Source: a virus | Virus record (IMG/VR): IMGVR_UViG_3300046535_000240 | Location: 1-48,773 of that record | Strand: one strand, 5' to 3' | DNA length: 48,773 nucleotides | Shown: piece by piece, positions 23,203-30,988 of the stretch | Position numbering within the stretch: the stretch's first letter is position 1 | Layout of the letters: each line of letters begins with the position of its first letter | Translations under genes and position numbers: made by a program | Notes under the pieces: generated by a model | Databases searched by the model: none | What the model was told of the DNA's origin: nothing | What the model saw: only the letters and a program-made list of their open reading frames with translations

Positions 23203-25698
23203 TTATGCTATCGCCTCTTTGTTGTTAAACGGATTGTTGACGAATGGTAAAACATTTGTCTCGTCTTCGTCAATATATTCTTTCGGCGCAATGTACATCG
23301 GGTAGCCGTGGCCGTCTACCTTTCTTTCCCATCCGCGCGTCTTCAACCAAGCCGCGATCTGCTGCGCCCGGAAGGTGCGCCCGCTCGGCGACGCATCGAG
23401 CGCCTTGCGCACCTCGCCCGACATCACACGGCGCTTGCCACTCTGTGCGGTCAGCGTGCGCAGAATCGGCGGCATCAAATCGTCCAGGTCGGACGCCGGC
23501 GTGCCCTCGCCGCGCAGCATGGCCGCGTCGTTGTATTCCTTCACCGCACCGGCGCAGTCGTCGACGAGTTTCAGATAAACGTCCAGGTCGCGACAAAAGC
23601 GCTCGCGCGCTTCGGCGAACACCTGCAGACCTTCGGCACGCCAGGCCGGGAGAATTTCTTGATTCACGAACACGGGAAACAAGCGGCGCTCGCCAGTCGC
23701 GTCGCGGTTCAACTCGTATTTGTTCGACGTGCCGATGCAGACGAACCTGCGCAAGTGGCGCTCGGCATACTCGCCGTAGGGCGCGCGATAGACGTCTTCG
23801 GTATCCGTAATCCACGTCTTGACGTCTTCGTTATCGCGCTTGCTCAGACCCGACATTTCGGCGAGTTCCGCGATCGGCGATACGCACGCGGCCTGACACA
23901 TTTTGATCGAATCGCCGAACGTCACGGCGGCCGGGCGCGGGAAGTCGAGCAGTTCGGCGAGTTGGTGCACGAATCGCGTTTTGCCAAGTTTGCCTGCGCC
24001 GATCAGCACCGGCACGACGGGGCACTGCGCGCCCGGCTGCAATTGGCGCATGATGATGCCGGCGAACAGCAATTGACCCGTCAGCACGAGCGCATCGCAC
24101 GGCAACGAGCCCATATTGTCTTGAAAAAACGTGTCAAGACGCGGCACACCGTCCCATTTCGGAATGGTCGCAATTTTGTCTTTCCACGGGTCGAACGTGT
24201 TCGTTTTAGCCATGTTTTTCATGACTTTCTCGATCGCGTCGATGCTTACGCCGATGCAGCCGATGTGCGACGCGGCATCCTGCAGCGCGATCATAGACGG
24301 CAATTCGTCGCTCACTTCGCGCCGGCCGGTCGTTGCGTCCGTGCGAGGCATGCAGTCAATCGCTTCGAGCAAAAGGCGCATAGCCATCGTCAGGTTGCGC
24401 TCAGTCGGGCCGCGCTTGCTCATGGGCTCAGGATACTCGACGCAGCCCGCCAGGCGCTCAGCGGCCTGATCCAGCGGCGAGGCGATGTTTGCCGCAGCGT
24501 CTTCTGTGAACTCAAAGAAGCGTTGCAGCTTGTGCGACCACACGCCGACCTTATCGCCCTGCATCACGATTTCGGCCTTCGTGCAGTGCGCGGGCGTCAA
24601 GTCGTCGCGCCATGAATCGAACGGGTCAGCGCACTGGTGCCCGAGCGACGCCGGCAGCGCGTCGATCACTTGGCGCACGGTCTGCACGCCGATATCCTTG
24701 ATGAACAGCGCCCAATCAGTCGGAAGTTTTTCATCGCCGAGCGCGCGAATAGCCATCAGGCCGCGCCGCTCGCCTTCGACTGCATCGTAGCCGCTCGCGA
24801 TAGCCTGCTCTTTCTGATAGTTCAGGGCTATCGCCTTCGCCTGCTTGCGTTGCGCATTGCGCGCGTCTCGCACGGCGGCATAAAAGCGCCGCGATTCAAT
24901 CTCGCGCACTTTCGGCATTGCGCCGGCGTCGAGCACGCCGTCAACGACGTAGTTATACGGCCGGCCGCGCCCGCCGTCGGGCCCGCGCTCGACGAAGTGC
25001 TGATCGATCGGAATTTCGCGCTCGACGCCTTTAAGCACCGGGCTCGATTCAAACATCAGGCGCGAAGGTTGATACACGAGCGCATCGCTAATCTGACGCA
25101 CGAGCAACGCGCCAGATTTTGAAATTTTGATCCAGCCTTTGTTTTTAGCCCATTGCTCGATCTGCACGCGATCGGCAAGCGCTTTGATGTCGCTGCCTGC
25201 CGTCACGGCGAAATAGACATGCACGCCGCGCAGGCCGCGCCCGGCGACATACGACGACGACGAAGGGCGCGCGACGCGATGCAGTGCGCGCATCCATGGA
25301 TGACAGTCTTCGAGCGCATCGAGTGCGTCTTGCACGGTCGCAAAGCGTGCGTGCTTGTCGTCGACATCGATGTCGATCGGAAAGAGCGTGGGGCCGTTCG
25401 GAAAGGTAAAAGACTCGTTCGTTCGTGCGACTGCATCGGAGCGCACTTCCGCGCCGGCGCGCGTCGTGAGCGGCGTATCGCCCGCATAGGGTACGCCGCA
25501 GGTGATCGCCTGATTCGGCTGCAGCAACGGCAGCAAAGAACAAAGTTGTCCGACGTGATCAATCTCGACGACGCGCGCGACGCCCTGCGTCATGTGTGCG
25601 ATTGCCGTGCTTTCGATGTTGCCGTGCGCGTCCCGTGAAAATGTCTTCGTCAGTTCGCAGTCAGTCGATGTGATCTGCGTAAATTTAATCTTTGTCAT
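23203..25698 (-). CDS. primase-helicase, AEP-like N-terminus with VirE-type ATPase
   Basis: 831 residues. The N-terminal third looks like an archaeo-eukaryotic primase: LFPIDIDVDD (105-114) offers the catalytic acidic pair and SSSYVAGRGLRGVHVYF (147-163) the partner His strand. The C-terminal half is a VirE/D5-like ATPase with Walker A GAGKLGKTR (567-575), then ELAEMSGLSKRDNEDVKTWI and RFVCIGTSNKYELNRDATGERR, typical of that family. It should prime and unwind DNA at the fork for the downstream polymerase. The ribosome site is weak. Confidence 0.85.
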   Translation of the reverse strand: MTKIKFTQITSTDCELTKTFSRDAHGNIESTAIAHMTQGVARVVEIDHVGQLCSLLPLLQPNQAITCGVPYAGDTPLTTRAGAEVRSDAVARTNESFTFPNGPTLFPIDIDVDDKHARFATVQDALDALEDCHPWMRALHRVARPSSSSYVAGRGLRGVHVYFAVTAGSDIKALADRVQIEQWAKNKGWIKISKSGALLVRQISDALVYQPSRLMFESSPVLKGVEREIPIDQHFVERGPDGGRGRPYNYVVDGVLDAGAMPKVREIESRRFYAAVRDARNAQRKQAKAIALNYQKEQAIASGYDAVEGERRGLMAIRALGDEKLPTDWALFIKDIGVQTVRQVIDALPASLGHQCADPFDSWRDDLTPAHCTKAEIVMQGDKVGVWSHKLQRFFEFTEDAAANIASPLDQAAERLAGCVEYPEPMSKRGPTERNLTMAMRLLLEAIDCMPRTDATTGRREVSDELPSMIALQDAASHIGCIGVSIDAIEKVMKNMAKTNTFDPWKDKIATIPKWDGVPRLDTFFQDNMGSLPCDALVLTGQLLFAGIIMRQLQPGAQCPVVPVLIGAGKLGKTRFVHQLAELLDFPRPAAVTFGDSIKMCQAACVSPIAELAEMSGLSKRDNEDVKTWITDTEDVYRAPYGEYAERHLRRFVCIGTSNKYELNRDATGERRLFPVFVNQEILPAWRAEGLQVFAEARERFCRDLDVYLKLVDDCAGAVKEYNDAAMLRGEGTPASDLDDLMPPILRTLTAQSGKRRVMSGEVRKALDASPSGRTFRAQQIAAWLKTRGWERKVDGHGYPMYIAPKEYIDEDETNVLPFVNNPFNNKEAIA

Positions 25699-25725
25699 TT
25701 CTAGCCGTTTTGTGTGCGGAAAGTA

Positions 25726-25779
25726 AGTCTTTCAAGTATCGCGCGAAACCGGAAAGACTGTCCAATAGCGTCAAGCTAT
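25726..25779 (-). promoter_or_regulatory. paired inverted repeats before the primase gene
   Basis: Arms AGTCTTTC (25726-25733) and GAAAGACT (25752-25759) face each other. A second hairpin, ATAGC-GTCAA-GCTAT (25765-25779), overlaps the stop of the upstream gene. A TTGACG lies in its loop on the minus strand, but no good -10 follows at the normal distance. A leader control or attenuator is likely; a promoter is doubtful. Confidence 0.45.
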
Positions 25780-26139
25780 CGCGCCAGGTTCGGCGATTGC
25801 GCGCGCCGCGTCTGCTTCGTTGAGTTCCACGGCACGCGCACTGCGCACCGCATCGGCGACGAAGGCCGCAAAACGGCGCGCGGCGGCTACGTCATAGCAA
25901 GTCCACCACTTTGCCGTGTCGCTACGAACGTAGCCTGAGCGCATGCGCCACGAAAGGCCGCAGTCTGCGACGGGAGTCGCTAGCTCGACGTACCGCAGGA
26001 CTTTGTTGCCGGTCTTTGCGTAAGTCTCGTAGTGAGCGCGGTAGATGAATCGGGCATCGCCGTCGTTGACGTCTTTGCGAACGGAACAATCCCGAAACTT
26101 GGCGTGATCGTGAATTTCGAAGTGCTCGGCGTAGGGCAT
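25771..26139 (-). CDS. first leftward early protein, hypothetical
   Basis: 122 residues; start ATG 26139 chosen for the TGAGG ribosome site eight bases before it. The sequence alternates basic and aromatic stretches (MPYAEHFEIHDHAKFRDCSV) and ends in an Ala-rich helix. As the first gene behind the early leftward promoter it may be a host-takeover or regulatory protein. Family not recognised. Confidence 0.65.
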   Translation of the reverse strand: MPYAEHFEIHDHAKFRDCSVRKDVNDGDARFIYRAHYETYAKTGNKVLRYVELATPVADCGLSWRMRSGYVRSDTAKWWTCYDVAAARRFAAFVADAVRSARAVELNEADAARAIAEPGAIA

Positions 26140-26160
26140 TAGGTACCTCATGAGTGAAGC

Positions 26161-26193
26161 GTGCAAGATACACAATTTGTGCAAGTTGCACAA
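26161..26193 (-). promoter_or_regulatory. early leftward promoter with palindromic operator
   Basis: On the minus strand TTGTGC (26193-26188), a 17-bp spacer and TATCTT (26170-26165). The -35 and spacer are covered by the 17-bp perfect palindrome TTGTGCAAGTTGCACAA (26177-26193). A second palindrome, CACAATTTGTG (26171-26181), overlaps it. A further half-site GTGCAA is at 26161. This is a likely binding region for a repressor or activator. Confidence 0.7.
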
Positions 26194-26207
26194 GTTTCGT
26201 CACGGCG

Positions 26208-26341
26208 TACTGTGGACTAAGGTACTGACTGGAGTATTTTATATAGAGGCTACTTGGGAATGAAAAGAGATTAAATAGAGGTATTTAATATAAACGCAGC
26301 GATATAAGGGCTAACCCAAAGTTCTGCTCCGTACACAGTAC
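26208..26341. repeat. 134-bp duplicated control region, copy 2
   Basis: Identical, base for base, to 48653-48659 plus 1-127, in the same orientation. It lies between the divergent early blocks B and C. GTACTGTG (26207-26214) and CACAGTAC (26334-26341) are inverted ends. The same four spaced AGG motifs are inside. Full identity of 134 bp at two divergent sites implies functional selection, recent copying or gene conversion. Confidence 0.95.
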
Positions 26342-26373
26342 ACAGTAGCTGCCTAGGCAAGTTTCTGACCAAA

Positions 26374-26405
26374 TCTTGCACATTCTGCAAGACTTGCGCT
26401 AAGAT
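26374..26405 (+). promoter_or_regulatory. early rightward promoter with operator
   Basis: TTGCAC (26376-26381), an 18-bp spacer and TAAGAT (26400-26405), 32 bp before the nuclease gene start. The inverted repeat TCTTGCACATTCTGCAAGA (26374-26392) covers the -35 and half the spacer. It shares the TTGCA half-site with the operator on the other side of the repeat, so one protein may control both. Confidence 0.7.
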
Positions 26406-26437
26406 GCCGCGACATACCCCTAACATGAGGCTAAGAA

Positions 26438-27625
26438 ATGTCGAATCCCGTCGTGATTCACTCGAAATTGTCGTTTTCGGGGCGCGAAAGGTGGGCTGCA
26501 TGCCCTGCGTCCGTGCATCTTTCCGAAGGCGTGCGCGATACGAGCGGGCCGGCCGCTGCCGAGGGCACCTGCGCGCATACGGTAGCCGAGTTCTACGCTC
26601 GTCAGGCGTTCAACCTGGACGGCGCACAACCCGGCGTTGCCCCGCTGCAGCACTTCCCGGAAGGCTTCGACCCGCAAGGGCAGACGTTGGAGCAATGGAA
26701 TGACGACTTGCGCACGCACGGCATGAACTACGCTCGCTTCATCGCAGCGCAAATTGTCGCAGTCGGCGCGGCGCCCGCCGAGGCGTTCATCATGCTCGAA
26801 CTGAAAGTCTCGATTCCGTCGATTCACCCTAACCTGTTCGGCACCGCCGATTGCGTCGTCTGGATTCCACGTCTACGCCTGCTGATCGTGATCGATTACA
26901 AGTACGGCTTCGGCTATGTTTCGATCGGCACCGTCGACGACACGAACCCGCAATTGTCCGCGTATCTCGTCGCCGCTGCCGAGAAGCTGCCGGAACCCCC
27001 GCTCGCGATGCGCGTCGCAGTCTATCAACCGCGCTTGCCTGGCGAACCCACAAAGCCGCTCGACTTGCCGGCCGAATGGTTGCAGCGCGAGCGCTTGAAG
27101 TTGCGCGACGAGTCGAGCGCCGTCGACGCGCCGAACGCCGTGCAAAACGTCAAGCCCGGCGATCACTGTCGCTACTGCAAAGGCAAGACGAAGTGTCCTC
27201 AGACGCACAATGCCGTTTCCACGGCAATACAGGCGCATAGCGGGCTTGTTGACCTTCGGACAATACCCGACGACCTAGTAGCGCAATTGTGGGCTTCTAG
27301 AACCGCATTTAAGGCTTTTTGGGAAGACATCGAAGAGCGCGTCGAAAAGATGGTCGCGACGGGTTCGCCGAAATTCACCGTGAAGGTGAGCGAAGGCCGG
27401 CAAATGTGGGCTGATCCGAAGAATGCCGCGCTGTACCTGCTCGCGATGAATCGGCATGATCTGCTCGCGCCGGTTGCAATCAGCGAAGCATTGCCGCACC
27501 TGCCGGCCGAACTGCGCGCCGCGCTCGTCAAGCGCTCAAAGGGCGCGCGAACGATCGTCGCCGTCGAAGGCGATCAGCCGCACGTGCTCGCGTCGACTTT
27601 TGCCAAGTTCGCGAAGAAAGATTGA
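26438..27625 (+). CDS. RecB/Cas4-like nuclease (DUF2800)
   Basis: 395 residues of the PD-(D/E)xK type. Glu121, Asp138 (GTADCVVW), Asp153 and Lys155 (VIDYKYG) form the active site pattern. Cys22 with Cys244, Cys247 and Cys253 (HCRYCKGKTKC) give the four-cysteine arrangement that holds an iron-sulfur cluster in AddB/Cas4-like nucleases. In phages this family is usually linked to the DUF2815 SSB, here three genes downstream. It is the first rightward early gene; DNA processing for recombination or replication is likely. Confidence 0.85.
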   Translation: MSNPVVIHSKLSFSGRERWAACPASVHLSEGVRDTSGPAAAEGTCAHTVAEFYARQAFNLDGAQPGVAPLQHFPEGFDPQGQTLEQWNDDLRTHGMNYARFIAAQIVAVGAAPAEAFIMLELKVSIPSIHPNLFGTADCVVWIPRLRLLIVIDYKYGFGYVSIGTVDDTNPQLSAYLVAAAEKLPEPPLAMRVAVYQPRLPGEPTKPLDLPAEWLQRERLKLRDESSAVDAPNAVQNVKPGDHCRYCKGKTKCPQTHNAVSTAIQAHSGLVDLRTIPDDLVAQLWASRTAFKAFWEDIEERVEKMVATGSPKFTVKVSEGRQMWADPKNAALYLLAMNRHDLLAPVAISEALPHLPAELRAALVKRSKGARTIVAVEGDQPHVLASTFAKFAKKD

Positions 27626-27684
27626 TGATATGACGAAACGGGACTAAGATACGCGCTCAGTCCCGTTTAAACACTTTGACCGCC

Positions 27685-28803
27685 ATGAACGAACAAATCA
27701 CGCAGAGCATTGTTTCGCAAGTTGCACTCCTGGACACTTCCGACCTCGACAGCCTTGTCGAGTCGCTCAACGCCGTGCGCGCAGCGCTGCACGAAATTTC
27801 GCCGTTTAAGACCGAACCAGTCGACTTCGTGAAGTGGGTCAAAAACACGACGGTCTACGCGAATGACTACAATCCGAATAGCGTCGCGCCGCCGGAAATG
27901 GAATTGCTGCGCCTGTCGATTGAAGCAGACGGCTACACGCAGCCGATCGTTGCGATGCCAGACGGCGATGGACAACACGAAGTGATCGACGGTTTCCACC
28001 GTCACCGCGTCGGCAAGGAGATGCCCGACATTCAGCAGCGTGTCAGAGGCTACCTGCCGTGCGTGATGATTAAAGAAGATCGCAAGGACAAGGCCGATCG
28101 AATGGCGTCGACCGTGCGCCACAACCGCGCGCGCGGCAAACACGCTGTCACGGCAATGTCGGACATCGTGATCGAACTGAAGCGCCGGAACTGGACGGAT
28201 AACAAGATCGCGAAGAATCTCGGTATGGATGCCGACGAAGTTTTGCGCCTTTGCCAAATCAGCGGCCTGAGTGAACTGTTCGCCGATCAGGAGTTCTCAA
28301 AGTCCTGGGACGTGGAACATTTCGAAGAGGCGTTTGTTCCGCTCGCAGAAGAAGACGGTACGGCCACGCCCGAACTAGAGCCCGGCCGCATCCTGCACAC
28401 GTTTGAGCATTGGGAATGCTATCCGGCGGGCTTCTACAACGATCACCCGCCGGAAGGTATGACGCGCGAGGATTGCGAAGAGACATACCGCAAGCTGCTT
28501 GCAGACATTCCTGCATTTGAAGCGGCATTGTCAACAGTCGTGCTCACCTGGGAAAAGAGTTGCGAGCATTACTTGACGAACGAACGCATGAATCGTATCG
28601 CGTGGCTCGGACAAGCGGCGCTGTGTGTCGCGCACGGCATCCCGTCGACGTTTCGCGGAGGCTATAACCTTCTCACTCCCGATCAACAAAAACTAGCGGA
28701 CGAAGCGGCGTTGCGGGCTTTAAACTTCTGGCGCGCTCTCAATGGGCGCAGCGAACTGACAATGGGCGACGTCCAATCCAAGACTGAAGCTAACCTCTAC
28801 TGA
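27685..28803 (+). CDS. ParB/Srx-fold protein, IbrB-like
   Basis: 372 residues; ATG 27685 chosen over an upstream TTG at 27676. Residues about 60-115 hold the ParB/Srx core, with GYTQPIVAMPD and the EVIDGFHRHRVGKE motif. A helix-turn-helix-like WTDNKIAKNLGMDADEVLRL follows (about 173-192). The last 150 residues form an additional helical domain I do not recognise. It precedes a PAPS-reductase-like gene, exactly the IbrB/IbrA pairing known from E. coli and many phages. The reaction is unproven. Confidence 0.82.
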   Translation: MNEQITQSIVSQVALLDTSDLDSLVESLNAVRAALHEISPFKTEPVDFVKWVKNTTVYANDYNPNSVAPPEMELLRLSIEADGYTQPIVAMPDGDGQHEVIDGFHRHRVGKEMPDIQQRVRGYLPCVMIKEDRKDKADRMASTVRHNRARGKHAVTAMSDIVIELKRRNWTDNKIAKNLGMDADEVLRLCQISGLSELFADQEFSKSWDVEHFEEAFVPLAEEDGTATPELEPGRILHTFEHWECYPAGFYNDHPPEGMTREDCEETYRKLLADIPAFEAALSTVVLTWEKSCEHYLTNERMNRIAWLGQAALCVAHGIPSTFRGGYNLLTPDQQKLADEAALRALNFWRALNGRSELTMGDVQSKTEANLY

Positions 28804-28808
28804 ATGCT

Positions 28809-30008
28809 ATGAAACTGAAGAAATATAACGAGACAGACGTACTGACGGCCGCGCGCGAACGCATCGCGTACACCTTCGACAACTTCGAAAAAGTGTACGT
28901 GTCGTTCAGCGGCGGCAAGGATAGCTCCGTCATGCTGCACTTGGTGCTCGACGAAGCGAAGCGGCGCGGGCGCACTGTCGGCGTGCTCGTGATCGATCTC
29001 GAAGCGCAGTACAAGGCGACGATCGCGCACGTCGAGCAAATGGCGGAGTTGTACGTGGATAACATCGACCTGCATTGGGTCTGTGTGCCACTGCTGCTGC
29101 GCAATGCCGTAACGCACTTCGAGCCGCGCTGGATGTGCTGGGACCCTGCGAGGAAAGACATTTGGGTCCGCGACATGCCGAAGTGCGCGAAGACCGAACG
29201 CGATTACCCCTGGTTCGTGCCGGGCATGGAATTCGAAGAACTAACGATCGCTTGGGGTTTGTGGTATGCCGGCGGCGCGCGCACGGCCGGTTTCGTTGGC
29301 ATCCGCGCCGACGAGAGTCTGAACCGATTCCGCACGATTGCGGTTTTCACCAAAGAGACGTTTCAAGGGAAACGCTTTACAACGAAGATTGACGAGGAAC
29401 TTTACAATGTCTACCCCATCTACGATTGGCGCACCGAAGACATCTGGCGATTTCACGCACGATTCCCCGAGCTTCCTCACAATGAAATTTATGATCAGAT
29501 GCAAAAGGCCGGTGTCAGTATTCACCAGCAGCGACTTTGCCAGCCGTATGGAGATGATCAACGGCGTGGACTGTGGCTTTATCACATTCTCGAGCCCGAC
29601 ACCTGGTTCAAACTGATTGCGCGCGTCAATGGTGCGAATTCGGGCGCGCTGTACATCAACGAAACCGGCAACATGACCGGCTACAACAAGATCAGCAAGC
29701 CCGACGGGCACACCTGGAAATCGTTCTGCAATCTGTTGTTGCAGTCGATGCCAGAAAAGACGCGCGAGCACTATATCTCGCGGTTCCGCTCGTTCATGAA
29801 GGGCTGGCGCACGCGGGGTTATGCCGTCATCCCTGATGAAGCGCCGAAGGTGCTAGAGGACAAGCATTGGGCTCCGTCCTGGCGTCGCATGTGCAAGGTG
29901 CTGCTGCGTAACGACCACTGGTGCAAAGGGCTCGGCATGACGCAGCCAAAGAGCGAAGCATACGGGCGCTATCTCGAAATGAAGAAAGGCCAGAAAGAAA
30001 ACGCTTGA
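28809..30008 (+). CDS. PAPS reductase-like PP-loop protein, IbrA-like (DUF3440)
   Basis: 399 residues. The PP-loop SFSGGKDSS (32-40) binds and splits ATP; GFVGIRADESLNRFR and YPIYDWRTEDIWRF follow in the order seen in DUF3440/IbrA proteins. There is no ferredoxin or sulfite-reductase partner, so normal sulfate assimilation is unlikely. The start lies 5 bases past the partner's stop and is preceded by a three-codon frame (ATG CTA TGA), with no clear ribosome site, so coupling is likely. With the ParB-like partner it could modify DNA or a nucleotide. Confidence 0.85.
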   Translation: MKLKKYNETDVLTAARERIAYTFDNFEKVYVSFSGGKDSSVMLHLVLDEAKRRGRTVGVLVIDLEAQYKATIAHVEQMAELYVDNIDLHWVCVPLLLRNAVTHFEPRWMCWDPARKDIWVRDMPKCAKTERDYPWFVPGMEFEELTIAWGLWYAGGARTAGFVGIRADESLNRFRTIAVFTKETFQGKRFTTKIDEELYNVYPIYDWRTEDIWRFHARFPELPHNEIYDQMQKAGVSIHQQRLCQPYGDDQRRGLWLYHILEPDTWFKLIARVNGANSGALYINETGNMTGYNKISKPDGHTWKSFCNLLLQSMPEKTREHYISRFRSFMKGWRTRGYAVIPDEAPKVLEDKHWAPSWRRMCKVLLRNDHWCKGLGMTQPKSEAYGRYLEMKKGQKENA

Positions 30009-30119
30009 CTTTGTTTTAGCTAATCCTTAAAGTTTCGTTACCGCAGCACGGAACACGACTCTCCTAGTTCGGTCAACCGACATTGTCTGGACCTAGCCCG
30101 TGCTGCGGATTCTGAAACT
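30005..30119 (+). promoter_or_regulatory. promoter and large structured leader of the SSB gene
   Basis: TTGACT (30005-30010, containing the preceding stop codon), a 17-bp spacer and TAAAGT (30028-30033), with a start expected near 30040. CCGCAGCACGG (30041-30051) pairs perfectly with CCGTGCTGCGG (30098-30108). An outer AGTTTC/GAAACT (30031-30036, 30114-30119) and an inner TCGG-TCAA-CCGA hairpin add to it. The mRNA would open with an 11-bp stem closing a 46-base folded loop. Confidence 0.7.
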
Positions 30120-30146
30120 TAAACTCTTGATTCTAAAGGTATCTCA

Positions 30147-30848
30147 ATGTCTCAAATCGCCGAACACGTCGCAATCCTCGCCTCGCACTCGCTCGCGCAG
30201 GCAACGCCGAACAAAATGAAGGGCGGCAAGCTCGAATACTACGCCGTGCTCGCTTTCCCGCCGGCCGCTGGCGCGGATCTGTTCGCGCTCATGACGTCCG
30301 TTGCCGCTGGCGGCGACGTCTCGAAGTACGAGCACAGCGTGAAGCAAAATCAGCACACGTCGAAGCCGATCGCAGGCATTCCGGGCGACTGGCTGATCGT
30401 GCGCGCCGCGACGCAATTTCCTCCGTATCTCGCCGACACAACCGGCGCGCAGTTGGCGCAAGGCTCGCAATCGGGCGAGACGCTGATTCGTCAAACGTTC
30501 TACGCCGGCAAGCGCGTTCGTGCTGCGCTGAACGCTTTCACGTGGGAATTCAAGGGTAAGCACGGCATTTCGTTCAATCCCGACGGTATCATGGATGCGG
30601 GCGAAGCGGGTGAACGCCTGAACATCGGCGGCGGTGCGACGGTCAACGCGTTCCAGAAGTACGCGAATCCGAACGCCGCGCCGGCCGTTCAGCCCGGTGC
30701 GAATGCTCAGGAAGCCAGCGCGCCGGTGCAGCAAGGTAACCCGTTCGGCACCGTCGGCGGCAATACAACGAGCGCAGGCACGGCCGGTGCCGACCCTTTC
30801 GCGCAGCGCCCGCCGGCAAACGCGAACCCGTTCGCCCAGCAAGCCTGA
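30147..30848 (+). CDS. single-stranded DNA-binding protein (DUF2815)
   Basis: 233 residues. The N-terminal 150 residues follow the DUF2815 SSB pattern, an OB-fold protein usually partnered with DUF2800, as here. The Pro/Gln/Ala/Gly-rich tail contains NPFGTVGG, DPFAQRPPA and ends NPFAQQA. This is a low-complexity linker with repeated (N/D)PF motifs in place of the acidic tip of bacterial SSB. It should coat DNA made by the phage replisome. Confidence 0.82.
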   Translation: MSQIAEHVAILASHSLAQATPNKMKGGKLEYYAVLAFPPAAGADLFALMTSVAAGGDVSKYEHSVKQNQHTSKPIAGIPGDWLIVRAATQFPPYLADTTGAQLAQGSQSGETLIRQTFYAGKRVRAALNAFTWEFKGKHGISFNPDGIMDAGEAGERLNIGGGATVNAFQKYANPNAAPAVQPGANAQEASAPVQQGNPFGTVGGNTTSAGTAGADPFAQRPPANANPFAQQA

Positions 30849-30865
30849 CGAAGTTCACTGATGCA

Positions 30866-30949
30866 ATGATCGAGCGGGAATTTCGCAGAGTCGTTGCGCG
30901 TGAACTGCGTGATATTCAGAAAGACATGAATATCTGGGATACGTTCTAG
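30866..30949 (+). CDS. 27-residue charged peptide
   Basis: MIEREFRRVVARELRDIQKD continues to MNIWDTF. It is a single charged amphipathic helix between the SSB and RusA genes. GATGCA precedes the start but there is no clear ribosome site. It may be a small real protein; support is codon use and composition only. Confidence 0.35.
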   Translation: MIEREFRRVVARELRDIQKDMNIWDTF

Positions 30950-30956
30950 CCTATCA

Positions 30957-30978
30957 GCCCGCCTCGCGCGGGCTGTTT
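30957..30978 (+). terminator. hairpin before the RusA gene
   Basis: CAGCCCG-CCTCGCG-CGGGCTG, followed by TTTCATTT. It is a probable partial terminator between SSB and RusA genes. Confidence 0.6.
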
Positions 30979-30988
30979 CATTTCGATC

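Noticed and set aside
26208-26341. The 134-bp repeat as a transposable MITE
   Set aside because: It has short inverted ends, but no target-site duplication is visible at either copy and both copies sit at matching divergent promoter positions, which points to function rather than transposition. Not fully excluded.
28804-28812. ATG CTA TGA before the PAPS-reductase-like gene as a leader peptide
   Set aside because: It is only two codons long and overlaps the real start; it may aid re-initiation but is too short to call as a gene.
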